The position numbers were made by a program, and so were the translations under genes. A stretch of 64,000 nucleotides of DNA from Mucilaginibacter flavidus (GTDB lineage: Bacteria; Bacteroidota; Bacteroidia; Sphingobacteriales; Sphingobacteriaceae): positions 558,001 to 622,000 of the forward strand of contig NZ_JAMXOE010000001.1 of assembly GCF_024055575.1 (NCBI RefSeq). Reading direction: 5' to 3'. Under the pieces are notes generated by a model. It made no database searches. It was not told where the DNA came from and saw only the letters and a program-made list of their open reading frames with translations. This document shows, piece by piece, positions 1-8,632 of the stretch (position 1 is the first letter of the stretch; each line of letters starts with the position of its first letter).

Positions 1-103
1 ATGTCTGATTTTTTAGTTTCAGAGGGGTCTTTTTTTATCGTGAATCCCTTAGAAAACAGGCAGATATAGCGCCATAAAACAACGCAGATTGAACCGGGCA
101 ATA

Positions 104-1018
104 TTAAGCTTTCAATATCCGCTGTAATTGTCTTGCTGTTTTAAATCCGCATTTAGCAGCGATATATTCGATGGTGTATTCCGGATTGTTAAGCATGGTA
201 TTGGCATATTCTTTTCGCAAAAGCGTATGATATTCTAATACGGTGGAGCCCGTTTTTTCTTTAAAAACTCTGCTCAGGTTCCTGGGGCTCATATTCACCA
301 AAGTAGCGAGTGTTTCAATATTATTTTCGGCAGCAAGGTTATCGATTAAATAATCCTGCACTTCGTGTACTTGTGGGTTAATATGGTTCCTGTAATCCAG
401 GTAAATACTTTGTTGTTTGTGTGTTCCGCTCCTGCGATGATAGACAACAAGCCCCCTGGCAACTTTATGGGTAAATAACGGCCCCCTAAGATCTTCAAGA
501 ATAGCAAGCGCCAAGTCAATTCCTGCGCTAATCCCGGCACTGGTATAAACATTGTTGCTCTTAATAAACAGTATATCTGCTACTACTTTGGCCTGGGGAA
601 ATTGTTCCTGTAAATCCTTTACCCTTCTCCAATGTGTAGTACATTGGGTATCTTTTAGTAATCCCGCTTTACCTAATGCAAACGCGCCATTACATACCGA
701 ACAAACCGTTACCTTGTTGTCTGAGCATTTTTTCAACCACTTAAAAAACGCAAATTCAGCACCGAAGGCGATGCTGCTGACATAATCATAATCCATGCCC
801 GGCATAAAAACAAAGTCCCCTTCTTTTAACGAAGCTTCGTTGAAATGCCTGAGTTCCCCAAAACCAAGCCCGGAGGTAGAAACCGGGTCTTTCCCGTAAG
901 TATAAAATTCCATTTCTGCCTCAAACCCATAAAATTTGGCTTCAGTAAAGACCTGTACGGGGCCGGCCAGGTCAAGTAGTTCGACGGATGGTGGAATTAT
1001 AAAAGCAATTTTCCTCAT
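104..1018 (-). CDS. GlxA-family transcriptional regulator (DJ-1/PfpI domain plus AraC-type HTH)
   Basis: 304-residue DNA-binding regulator. Residues 1-170 form a DJ-1/PfpI-like domain with the nucleophile-elbow motif SVCNGA (Cys about 109); residues 215-304 form an AraC-type double helix-turn-helix, seen in MSPRNLSRVFKEKTG and the distal IAAKCGF element. This order is that of GlxA/FtrA-type regulators, where the first domain is thought to be a non-catalytic sensor. I chose the ATG at 1018 over one five codons upstream because MRKIAFIIPP begins the first beta strand. It is the last gene of a minus-strand cluster that begins with a second DJ-1 protein. A candidate operator (1072-1097) lies 63 bp before the start and recurs with the same spacing before that gene, so autoregulation is likely by inference. 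The ligand is unknown. Confidence 0.9.
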   Translation of the reverse strand: MRKIAFIIPPSVELLDLAGPVQVFTEAKFYGFEAEMEFYTYGKDPVSTSGLGFGELRHFNEASLKEGDFVFMPGMDYDYVSSIAFGAEFAFFKWLKKCSDNKVTVCSVCNGAFALGKAGLLKDTQCTTHWRRVKDLQEQFPQAKVVADILFIKSNNVYTSAGISAGIDLALAILEDLRGPLFTHKVARGLVVYHRRSGTHKQQSIYLDYRNHINPQVHEVQDYLIDNLAAENNIETLATLVNMSPRNLSRVFKEKTGSTVLEYHTLLRKEYANTMLNNPEYTIEYIAAKCGFKTARQLQRILKA

Positions 1019-1071
1019 AACTTTAAAAAACAATTTTCATAAAGGTACTACCTAAAACGGCAGCGGCTAAG

Positions 1072-1097
1072 GACAGTTACCTGTCGGATACAGACAG
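1072..1097. promoter_or_regulatory. candidate operator of the GlxA-type regulator, copy 1
   Basis: GACA at 1072-1075 starts 10 bp before TGTCGGATACAGACAG at 1082-1097, giving alternating GACA/TGTC arms. Exactly 63 bp separate the second block from the regulator's start codon at 1018. The same arrangement occurs at 3783-3808. Binding is inferred. Confidence 0.55.
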
Positions 1098-1276
1098 ATG
1101 AATCAATAGTTTAATTATCCCTGCGCCCATCCCTATGTCGCCATCATAATAGGAAGATACCGAAAAGCATTTGGTAGCCTATACCTTAAACCGGCCATAT
1201 ATTCTCTGCCAGTATTGACCATGAAATTTATACGGAACCATTGGGATAGATGAACATCGTCCCTCATCCGGATAAT

Positions 1277-1678
1277 TTATTCCAAAGGAGCAGACTTTGC
1301 ATTTCGATAGTTTAAAACAATCAAATAAAATCCCATGGTAAAATCAATAGATAAGCAAAACAGGTCATAGTGGGGTGGGATTAATTTTGTGTATGGGAAC
1401 AGGTCAAAAGCCAGGTCCCAAAGGCCATGCAGGAAATATCCTGCAGCCAGCAACAGCATACTTTTTTTTACCCCGTAATAAGCAATCAGGCTGAAAAGTA
1501 TCGCCTGCCCTGCGCAAAGAACTAAAGAACCGGTATCCCTCCAGGTAAAGCCCACATAAAGGTAGCCGATACCGGTCAATATCAAACCATAAAATGTCTG
1601 CTTGTCTAAAAATCTCAATAGGGCAATGATTAAAATAGTCAAAATGCCCGAACCAACACCTATTATAATTGCAGTCAT
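1277..1678 (-). CDS. small integral membrane protein (DUF6010-like)
   Basis: 133 residues, nearly all hydrophobic, with about four membrane segments (roughly 4-23, 28-46, 51-66 and 70-88) and a last one near 108-124. The stretch HGLWDLAFDLF followed by PHYDLFCLSIDF resembles DUF6010 proteins, a family without known function. It lies 11 bp downstream of the DUF2147 gene on the same strand, so the two are probably cotranscribed. No catalytic motif is visible. The family name is from memory of the pattern and is less certain than the membrane topology. Confidence 0.7.
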   Translation of the reverse strand: MTAIIIGVGSGILTILIIALLRFLDKQTFYGLILTGIGYLYVGFTWRDTGSLVLCAGQAILFSLIAYYGVKKSMLLLAAGYFLHGLWDLAFDLFPYTKLIPPHYDLFCLSIDFTMGFYLIVLNYRNAKSAPLE

Positions 1679-1689
1679 GATCTTATTTT

Positions 1690-2124
1690 TTATTGTTTAA
1701 TGCGTTGAAAAAATTCTGTACGGCCAAATAGAGAGATGCCGATGTAACCCCTTACCTTCAACAGGTCTCCGTTAAGACTCATCTTGCAATCGTAGGTCTT
1801 CCCGCTTTCTGGATCGTATATCCGCCCCGAGTCATAAACGCCGTCGTCGTACGAAAAATCAGTGAGCAATTCTATGCCCAGCACTTCTCTTGTTTTTAAA
1901 GCTTCGCTTGGGTTTTTGTTATCTTTCCGGGGATTAGCTACCCAAATAGACCTCCCAAAATAGTGTTCGCCTTTTTTATAAATTTCAATTTTGGCATCTT
2001 TCTTAGGCGACCAGTAAAGTCCGGTTATCTGATCTGCCGTTTTCTGGTTTACCTGTGCAGAAACACGTGAAGAAAGATAACATAAAATAAAGGCAGAAAG
2101 AAAGCATATTATTAATTTTTTCAT
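1690..2124 (-). CDS. exported DUF2147 domain protein
   Basis: 144 residues with a clear signal peptide (KKLIICFLSAFILCYLSSRVSAQ; cleavage near residue 23). The mature part matches DUF2147: an opening ITGLYWSP, a central GRIYDPESGKTY and a closing LKVRGYIGISLFGRTEFF. Such proteins are small periplasmic or surface beta-barrel-like proteins, often near stress or carotenoid genes, with no assigned activity. It sits between two other exported or membrane proteins in the minus-strand cluster that ends in the GlxA-type regulator; the gaps (47 and 11 bp) suggest one operon. Confidence 0.85.
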   Translation of the reverse strand: MKKLIICFLSAFILCYLSSRVSAQVNQKTADQITGLYWSPKKDAKIEIYKKGEHYFGRSIWVANPRKDNKNPSEALKTREVLGIELLTDFSYDDGVYDSGRIYDPESGKTYDCKMSLNGDLLKVRGYIGISLFGRTEFFQRIKQ

Positions 2125-2171
2125 GATCTTTTGTTTTAATATATTTTGATTATTGATGGTGAACTGTGTGT

Positions 2172-2522
2172 TTATTGGATGTCTGTTCGATAGAATAGTT
2201 TTCTAAAAGCGAAATGAAATATCTCGCTGTCGCCATATTTAACAGGGTATGCGTTGATAAACGACCACCCCTCTTTGCCCATATAATTCATCGCATCAAT
2301 AATGGTATTGAACTTTTTGACCTTGCCTTCCCAGGTTCTGAGCCTGGTATCACTCCAGAATTTTTTCTCGTCCCCAAAATCAATATCAATAGTTACCCTG
2401 TTGCTTAGCAGCCGGGGTGTGGCTATTACCTGGCAAAATTGTTCGACTTTAACTGAATCTGTTTGCGCAAATGAATGCAGTGAGCCAAGAATGAGGAGCG
2501 TTATTATGAATATCTTTTTCAT
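2172..2522 (-). CDS. small exported hypothetical protein
   Basis: 116 residues from the ATG at 2522. An upstream in-frame ATG at 2564 would overlap the preceding gene and place 14 residues before the signal peptide, so I reject it. The signal peptide ends near SFAQ (about residue 20). The mature part has two blocks: TIDIDFGDEKKFW and a C-terminal ING-type segment with YMGKEGWSFINAYPV, a pattern common in small Bacteroidota secreted proteins of unknown function. It follows the DJ-1-like gene by 28 bp and is probably in its operon. Confidence 0.75.
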   Translation of the reverse strand: MKKIFIITLLILGSLHSFAQTDSVKVEQFCQVIATPRLLSNRVTIDIDFGDEKKFWSDTRLRTWEGKVKKFNTIIDAMNYMGKEGWSFINAYPVKYGDSEIFHFAFRKLFYRTDIQ

Positions 2523-2550
2523 GATTTTATTGTTAAAGATGCCGGGCTGA

Positions 2551-3729
2551 TCAATTATAGTCAAGCATAAGTTTTACAACAGTTTTAAATTTTTCGCCAT
2601 ATAGTTCATTGATTCTCGCAAGGCAAACGTCTATCGGGTATTGGTTTTTCAGGTCATACCTGATGATTTTGGTGTCGCCATTAAGCGAGTTAACAGAGGC
2701 ATGGTCTCCAGGCATGAGGATATGCAGCTCGTCTACATTTTTTGGATCGTTGTCGTCGGTATGTATCAGCGTTAGTCCATATTTTGTTTGGACTGTCGAC
2801 CCAGCCAGTGTAAAAAATTTGAAGGATTTTGGGAATGTACGCACGTAAGTATCCAGAACACTTACCATTTGAAATTCATTCATTCCTTCCTGGAGCAGCA
2901 TTCCTAATTTGCGATTTTGCTGAATAATTACTTTGGTAGCGATGGTAAACTCGTTTCCGAACGTTATTGCTATACTTTGATGGCCTGTTAATATTTCAGG
3001 GTGCGGATAATGGATGTTTGCAGCCACCTCCCGCATTGACTGGTCGCCAAACAGGTCGTTGATTACCATCAGGCTACCCTCCACTGCATTTGATACGCCT
3101 GCGGTGCTGTATAAATTACCACTATGAGCAACGCTCACGTCCTGAACCCATTCCGGCTTACTAAAATGCGATTTCACCATCTTAAAGTCAGAGGCATGGC
3201 AGGTAATAGGCTTGCCGTCAAAAAGCCCGGTAGCCGCAGCTGTTGCGGCACCGTCACATACAGCAAGGAGCTTTGTAGCCGGCGTGAAATGGTTCTTGAT
3301 AAACGAAATAATATCAGGGTCCTGTTTTTCATCCCGTTTTGATAAAGCCGGAATGACAATTACCTCGGCAACTAATTTCAGCGAATCGGCTTCTTTGAGG
3401 GTTAACTGCGGAAGGATAAATAGGTCCTTCCTGATCAGTACCGGGGCTTTCTCCTTTGCTACGATGTAAACATTTAACTTACCGGTTGCGTTAAATATGT
3501 AATAAGGGGCCAGCATATCGAACATTTCTGTTACTTTATTGTCCGCGATAATGAACACTGTTTTCTTAGTAGCATCGTACAACGGTTTCTTCCATTCAAA
3601 TCGATTGTCACCCGCATATGGAGAGAACTGCCCGAATGCAATAACCGGCTGAAGAAACAATACAATACCGCCACAGACTACAATAATAGTCGATATCGAG
3701 ATGATCAATACTTTCTTAAATTTTTTCAT
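2551..3729 (-). CDS. membrane-anchored DJ-1/PfpI family protein
   Basis: 392 residues. Residues 1-32 hold a basic N-terminus and one hydrophobic segment, so the protein is anchored in or exported across the inner membrane. Residues 55-235 form a DJ-1/PfpI fold with the nucleophile elbow AVCDGAA (Cys about 158) and the later motif STAGVSNAVEGS, the same layout as the sensor half of GlxA regulators. Residues 240-392 are an extra region I do not recognise; no HTH is visible. It is the first gene of a minus-strand cluster ending with a GlxA-type regulator, and the promoters of both carry the same candidate operator. A sensor or amidase-like role outside the cytoplasm is possible but unproven. Confidence 0.8.
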   Translation of the reverse strand: MKKFKKVLIISISTIIVVCGGIVLFLQPVIAFGQFSPYAGDNRFEWKKPLYDATKKTVFIIADNKVTEMFDMLAPYYIFNATGKLNVYIVAKEKAPVLIRKDLFILPQLTLKEADSLKLVAEVIVIPALSKRDEKQDPDIISFIKNHFTPATKLLAVCDGAATAAATGLFDGKPITCHASDFKMVKSHFSKPEWVQDVSVAHSGNLYSTAGVSNAVEGSLMVINDLFGDQSMREVAANIHYPHPEILTGHQSIAITFGNEFTIATKVIIQQNRKLGMLLQEGMNEFQMVSVLDTYVRTFPKSFKFFTLAGSTVQTKYGLTLIHTDDNDPKNVDELHILMPGDHASVNSLNGDTKIIRYDLKNQYPIDVCLARINELYGEKFKTVVKLMLDYN

Positions 3730-3782
3730 TGTGATTAAATAATTTACATCACAAAGATGTGGTGAATCAACACATCTATTCA

Positions 3783-3808
3783 GACAAGCACATGTCAGAT
3801 ACGGACAG
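3783..3808. promoter_or_regulatory. candidate operator of the GlxA-type regulator, copy 2
   Basis: GACA at 3783-3786 starts 10 bp before TGTCAGATACGGACAG at 3793-3808. The second block matches copy 1 at 14 of 16 positions and lies 63 bp from the start codon at 3729, the same distance as in copy 1. Confidence 0.55.
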
Positions 3809-4060
3809 AAATAAATGACTTTAAGGACTTGGAAGTTAACAGGTTATTTCCTATTTGGTTGCGTATCCGTACAGGGCGCTGCCCGAACATTATTATTACC
3901 CCGCTGAAAAAAACACAGCCCGTTTGCCGCCGTCATCTGTAGCGATTTTATTCAAACAATCTTTTGGAAATTGAAAAAACTTCATATTGTTTTAAATAAC
4001 CAACACTAAATTATAATCGTGTACCAGGTGGATCACCAAGGCCCGAAAGGTAGCCGACTA
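3809..4060. other. gene-free stretch upstream of the DJ-1 cluster
   Basis: The gap between 3730 and 4116 holds the operator at 3783-3808 and the terminator at 4061-4104. Between these I see no ORF with coding character, no repeat and no RNA gene. Confidence 0.5.
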
Positions 4061-4104
4061 TTTAAAAAGGAAAGGCGCAATCTCTTGCGCCTTTCCTTTT
4101 TAAA
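4061..4104 (-). terminator. strong hairpin terminator
   Basis: A perfect inverted repeat pairs 4061-4080 with 4085-4104 around a four-base loop. The stem core is AGGAAAGGCGCAA, with A-rich and T-rich outer arms, so it can stop transcription in both directions. It lies 12 bp after the stop codon of the first GH99-like gene and should end that transcript. Confidence 0.85.
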
Positions 4105-4116
4105 ATGATTTTCCAG

Positions 4117-5322
4117 CTATTTTTTACCGAACACCTCTTTTACAGCATCAAGATAGGCGTAGCCATGTTGTTTATCCGGCTCCAGGTAACTTCCCTCCGC
4201 CCATTCATTCCAGGCGTTTATGGTAATTAGCCTGGGTTGGTTTGGATGGCCGTCTAAGTACTTTTTAGCCTCTATTAAAAAGCGTTTAAAATCGACAGGG
4301 TTTGCATTTGTGACCATGCCTTGTACTTTCTTTCCGGGGTAACGTGGGTTAGGGTCCCAGCTGATGGATACATGCGGGAAGAACGGAACTGTGAAATCTT
4401 TGCTGAATTTGAACCAGCCTTCAATAGCTTTATCGCCCCACCTGTCATACCTGTCCATAGGTACATAATGGCACCACTGGTAGTTAGTAAGGCTTTTAAT
4501 GCCTAAATCTAAAACAGTGTTGTTTTGTGTTTGCGTTGTATCACCAGGAGTTGCAGATAGCCCGGCGGGTATCGCCCCCCATAAAACGCCCTGCAAATGT
4601 AAACCCGGGAAGCCCGCCTCTTTTGTTTTTTGGGTGAAATAATCCAGCGCTTCCTTAGCCTCTTTTATACCGCCCAAACCTTTAATAAAGGTGGACAGCT
4701 CATAAATACTGAATACCGGCTCACCATTAATTTTGTAGTAATTAGGCTTGCTGAAAAAATCTTTAATAACATGGGCTATCATGGTGTCAAATGTAGCCCT
4801 GTCCACGCCGCCGCGCCAGTATATCTTACTCTTATCAGTGGCAGTATAATCAAGATAACTGTTGTGGTCGTGGTTGGCCCACATCAAATAAAATTTCATT
4901 TTGTTGCTGTTGCGTGCGCCTAAAAAGCCTTTACTTATGCCGTTTTCCAGGAAAGGCTTTCCATCATACCAATACCAGTCGTATATAAACACGTTTACGC
5001 CATGTGATACTGCCGCATCAATTTTCTTCTCCATCACTTTCGGGTCGGCTTCGTTAGTATACCCCCACAAAGGTACATGAGGCTGATTATGGCCCGGAAA
5101 CTTTGGCTTTGCATTATAAATAGCTTCCCACTCGCCTTTGCCATCTTTAAAAACGCCAATGTCTTTAAACCGTGCTTCAGGCTGGTATGCCGGCCATACG
5201 TAAGCTGCAATATCGTAATGCTGATGTTTTACAGATTGGGCGTGTAATGCCGGTATAGCCATCGCAAATGCAACGACTGTGTATAGAAATGTTAAAGAAA
5301 AGCGTCCGTTTATTTTTATCAT
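4117..5322 (-). CDS. exported GH99/WbsX-like glycoside hydrolase candidate (paralog 1)
   Basis: 401 residues. A signal peptide ends near ALHAQ (residue 29). The rest matches the GH99-like WbsX family (Pfam Glyco_tran_WbsX): HYDIAAYVWPAY at the start, FIYDWYWYDGKPF in the middle, then FYLMWANHDH and the closing NAWNEWAEGSYLEP. The aromatic DWYWYDG and acidic WNEW..E motifs are the family's probable active-site elements. Relatives occur in O-antigen clusters and in Bacteroidota glycan loci; GH99 itself contains endo-alpha-mannosidases, but activity of the WbsX-like branch is not established. It is the distal gene of the glycan locus, 27 bp after a paralog, and is followed by a strong terminator. 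Confidence 0.85.
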   Translation of the reverse strand: MIKINGRFSLTFLYTVVAFAMAIPALHAQSVKHQHYDIAAYVWPAYQPEARFKDIGVFKDGKGEWEAIYNAKPKFPGHNQPHVPLWGYTNEADPKVMEKKIDAAVSHGVNVFIYDWYWYDGKPFLENGISKGFLGARNSNKMKFYLMWANHDHNSYLDYTATDKSKIYWRGGVDRATFDTMIAHVIKDFFSKPNYYKINGEPVFSIYELSTFIKGLGGIKEAKEALDYFTQKTKEAGFPGLHLQGVLWGAIPAGLSATPGDTTQTQNNTVLDLGIKSLTNYQWCHYVPMDRYDRWGDKAIEGWFKFSKDFTVPFFPHVSISWDPNPRYPGKKVQGMVTNANPVDFKRFLIEAKKYLDGHPNQPRLITINAWNEWAEGSYLEPDKQHGYAYLDAVKEVFGKK

Positions 5323-5349
5323 CTTGCTAGTTGTTAGTTAATTGTAAGT

Positions 5350-6597
5350 TTATTTATTATCCAAAAACACCTTCTTTACGGCATCAAGGTACCCATAGCC
5401 GTTAACATTGTCGGGCTCAAGATAGCTGGTTTCAGTCCATTCGTTCCAGCTGTTTATGGTGATCAGGGGCGCCTGTTTAGGATGCGCGTCTATATAATCC
5501 TTCGCCATCCGGAGACCTTTAGCAAAGTTATCCGGCGTGTTGTTACGCATAACCGGGCTCTGGCCCATGCGCGGGCTGTTATCCCAGCCTATACTAACGT
5601 GTGGGTAGTACTTAAACTCAAATGTAGTATCAATTCGTGCCCATTCCTTTTTTACGCGTGCAAGTATATTCATATAGTCGTCATCAGGATTGGTAAAATG
5701 AACAAACTGGTAATGCGTGGCGCTGGTAAAGCCCAGCTTCTTCACAAAGGCATTTTCAACATTTTTAGTTTTGCCGCCATCAAAACCGCTATAATTAGTA
5801 TTGATAGCCCACATGGTTAACTGTAATTCCAACCCAGGGAAGCCGGCGCGTTTTGTTTCGTCTTTAAACCATTGCAGCGCAGCGGCAGTTTGTTCTATTC
5901 CTCCAAGCCCGGCTATTAACTGCGGCACATCGTAAATCATAAACACCGGTTTGCCATCTATCTTATAATATTGCGGCAGCTTAAAATACTTTTCAATATT
6001 ACGTTTGCAGATCTTTTCAAACTCATCCCGGCTTACTTTGCCGGTCCAGATCACGTTGTTTTCGTGGTATTTATTTAAGCGTGTATCCCAGGCGTTCTGC
6101 ACATCATGATTGGCCCACATCAGGTAAAATTTCATTTTGTTAACGTTGGCAGCTTTCAGGAAACCACTGTCAAGGGTAGTTTCCATAAAAGGGCGGCCAT
6201 CATACCAATACCAGTCGAAAATAAAAACATTCACCCCATGTTTGGTGGCTTCGCTAATCTCCATGTCCATTACCGCAGGATCGGCCTCGTTCACCGGGCC
6301 CCAAAACGGTTTACGGTTCCAGTAATGGCCGGGATTACGTTGCTGCATGGTGGTAACGGTTTCCCATTCGCCATTGCCCTCAGTCCAGAATGGCCGTAAT
6401 CGCGGATCGCCGCTGGCGTAGGCGGGATAAAGGAATGCCGCCACATCGTATTTTTTGCGGTTTACCAGGCTGTTTTGAGCAACGCCATTTCCGGCAAATA
6501 ATAACAGTACGCCAGCTAATAAAAAAAGCACTCCTTTTTTATTAGCGCCCGGTTGTAGAATTAAAAAATTAAAAATCTTAAAGTCTTGCATCGCCAT
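5350..6597 (-). CDS. exported GH99/WbsX-like glycoside hydrolase candidate (paralog 2)
   Basis: 415 residues. An N-terminal extension of about 19 residues precedes a hydrophobic signal ending at GVAQ (about residue 41); a start at the second Met is possible. The family motifs are all present: YDVAAFLYPAY, FIFDWYWYDGRPF, FYLMWANHDVQ and NSWNEWTETSYLEP. Compared with paralog 1 the last motif reads WTET instead of WAEG. The two adjacent copies look like an old tandem duplication with divergence, possibly for different linkages of one glycan. It follows the terminator downstream of the susD-like gene, so it may have its own promoter or depend on read-through. Confidence 0.85.
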   Translation of the reverse strand: MAMQDFKIFNFLILQPGANKKGVLFLLAGVLLLFAGNGVAQNSLVNRKKYDVAAFLYPAYASGDPRLRPFWTEGNGEWETVTTMQQRNPGHYWNRKPFWGPVNEADPAVMDMEISEATKHGVNVFIFDWYWYDGRPFMETTLDSGFLKAANVNKMKFYLMWANHDVQNAWDTRLNKYHENNVIWTGKVSRDEFEKICKRNIEKYFKLPQYYKIDGKPVFMIYDVPQLIAGLGGIEQTAAALQWFKDETKRAGFPGLELQLTMWAINTNYSGFDGGKTKNVENAFVKKLGFTSATHYQFVHFTNPDDDYMNILARVKKEWARIDTTFEFKYYPHVSIGWDNSPRMGQSPVMRNNTPDNFAKGLRMAKDYIDAHPKQAPLITINSWNEWTETSYLEPDNVNGYGYLDAVKKVFLDNK

Positions 6598-6654
6598 AGA
6601 TATAAAATGCTCATCAAATACTAATTCTTGCCGTCACGCCGATCATTCTAAAAT

Positions 6655-6694
6655 AAAAGCGTGGGCGCTATTTGGATAGCGGCCCAACGCTTTT
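6655..6694 (-). terminator. terminator downstream of the susD-like gene
   Basis: Stem arms 6655-6671 and 6676-6694 (outer part AAAAGCGT / ACGCTTTT, inner part GCTAT / ATAGC) close a four-base loop with small internal mismatches. On the minus strand the hairpin is followed by a T-rich run. It separates the sigma/FecR/SusC/SusD unit from the two GH99-like genes. Confidence 0.7.
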
Positions 6695-6824
6695 CGCCAA
6701 TTAACCAGTATTAATATTCACTTATTAACCTGCTCTTGTTACTAAACCAGCTTTGAACTCTAATTTAGCTTAGCAGCTTGCGCTGCAAGTACATTTTCAA
6801 ACCCATAACCTGGCCTTGTTGAAT

Positions 6825-8621
6825 TTAGTAGCCCGGGTTTTCCACTAAATTTTTATTGTTAGATGTTCTGCCAACGGTTAATGGCAAATAATAATTTTCG
6901 GCCCTGAATTGCGGGATATTTGACGCCCCATCAACGTTATTGATGATCTGTATTTGATATTTTCCTGATTCCCCGTCAAGAATATAACGTATACCCGACC
7001 AGCGAACTGACAAATCATGAACGGCACTGCGCCATCTCCGTACATCCCAATAGCGCTGCCCTTCAAAAGCCAGCTCAACCTTGCGTTCGTGATGGATTTG
7101 GTCACGTGTTACACTGCCTAAGAGAGCGATACCTGCCCGGCTCCTGATTTGGTTAATTGCAGTGAGGGCATCGGCTGTATTTCCCAATTCGAACGCGGCT
7201 TCGGCACTGTTTAAGAGTATTTCCGCATACCTGAAAATCAACCAATCCTGGGCGGAGGTTGCCCAGCCGCTGTTGGCGCCGGCCATGTTATCGTGGCTTT
7301 CATCCAGGTATTTCAAAACCCCTAAACCGGTTCCCTGGTAATCCTGGTCGCCGGTTGCAGCAATGCCATTATAGGCGCCATTGGTTATGATAGATCCATC
7401 GGGACGGCGGATACCGGCGTGAAAATCGAGCTTATTCCCTTTCCAGCTTGTATTCTGCGTATAAAAGGTTGCATAGAAACGAGGGTCTTTGTTGGCCCAC
7501 AGCTCATCGGTCGTCATTATTTTACTTTCAACAGCAGTGCGGTCTAATGTTCCCGAAGTCCCGTCGACATGCTCGAACGACTCGGCCAGTTCAAGATAAG
7601 CCTGCTCGTACAGACCGCGGCCCCAGGCTTGCGGCCTTGGACAATTGAAAAAATCAACGCCCCAGCCGTTTCCGCCGGTAGCCTCGTTAACATTGTCGTG
7701 GCGCTTGGCGAAGATTACCTCGCTGTTATTTTTGACCAAAAAGATATTTCTAAAGTTGGTTGATTTATTTGCGTCGAGATTATAAAGGGCAAATTTGCCG
7801 CTCTTTATAATGACCTGGGAAGCATCGTACGACTCCTGGTAGTAGGTTTTGGCGGCTGATGCAGCTATCCCGACAACTCCATTTAACTGGACTGAACCAA
7901 ACTGAGCTATACTGCCTGCATACAACGCTGCGCGGCTTTTTAAAGCAAGAGCCGCGTACTTTGATGGCCTTCCCAAATTGTCGCCGCTTGCCACCTCTGG
8001 CAAATCATTTGCACAGGCATCTATTTCCGAAATAATAAAGTCATAAACTTTCTGTTCGGTATCCCTTGCCGGAAAAAGCGCCGACTGGGGTTCTGTTATA
8101 TCCTGAACTTTGGTAATCAACGGTATGCCGCCATATCGCTTAACCATCGAAAAGTAACAGAATGCCCTCAGGAATCTCGCTTCGGCTAACTTAGCTTTTA
8201 TTTGATCAGCCGGAAGCGGGGAAGCGGGTAGCTTTTCAAGAAACTGGTTGATTTCGCGCACGGTATTGTATCCCCACCAATCAAGTAAACCACCGTTAAT
8301 ATTTAAATTGCCATATTTATAGGTAAACGCGTTACTTGGGTTCCAATCCCGGAACTGAGGAAAACTCTCGTCAGAAACGTCGTTGATATCAAAGGCATGC
8401 CAGCTTCCGTCGCCATCAAAAGACCCGCTTGCGTTACAATCATTTCCCAAAATGGGCATATCGTAATATACCTGGGTAAGGTATGCGTTTATCAACGCCG
8501 GATCTTTGAAAACGTCGGCATCTGAAATGATATTCAGCGGCTTTTTATTTAAAACTTCCTTATTACAAGAATAGCACGTAACAAAGCTGATCAGAACGAT
8601 CAGTGAAATAATCTTTTTCAT
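6825..8621 (-). CDS. SusD/RagB-type glycan-binding lipoprotein
   Basis: 598 residues. The N-terminus has a short hydrophobic segment followed by TCYSCNKE, a lipoprotein-like cleavage site with two candidate cysteines (16 and 19). The body matches the SusD family: an LAEARFLRAFCYFSMVKRYGGIPL tetratricopeptide block near residue 145, a central glycan-binding region, and the C-terminal signature with ERKVELAFEGQRYWDVRRW near 515-535. SusD proteins sit on the outer membrane surface and hand oligosaccharides to a SusC transporter. It starts 11 bp after the susC-like stop codon, the usual pair arrangement, and a terminator follows at 6655-6694. Confidence 0.95.
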   Translation of the reverse strand: MKKIISLIVLISFVTCYSCNKEVLNKKPLNIISDADVFKDPALINAYLTQVYYDMPILGNDCNASGSFDGDGSWHAFDINDVSDESFPQFRDWNPSNAFTYKYGNLNINGGLLDWWGYNTVREINQFLEKLPASPLPADQIKAKLAEARFLRAFCYFSMVKRYGGIPLITKVQDITEPQSALFPARDTEQKVYDFIISEIDACANDLPEVASGDNLGRPSKYAALALKSRAALYAGSIAQFGSVQLNGVVGIAASAAKTYYQESYDASQVIIKSGKFALYNLDANKSTNFRNIFLVKNNSEVIFAKRHDNVNEATGGNGWGVDFFNCPRPQAWGRGLYEQAYLELAESFEHVDGTSGTLDRTAVESKIMTTDELWANKDPRFYATFYTQNTSWKGNKLDFHAGIRRPDGSIITNGAYNGIAATGDQDYQGTGLGVLKYLDESHDNMAGANSGWATSAQDWLIFRYAEILLNSAEAAFELGNTADALTAINQIRSRAGIALLGSVTRDQIHHERKVELAFEGQRYWDVRRWRSAVHDLSVRWSGIRYILDGESGKYQIQIINNVDGASNIPQFRAENYYLPLTVGRTSNNKNLVENPGY

Positions 8622-8632
8622 AATATTTTGAT

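Noticed and set aside
1..66. Open frame from the first base of the window
   Set aside because: It ends after about 22 codons and cannot be told from chance without upstream sequence.
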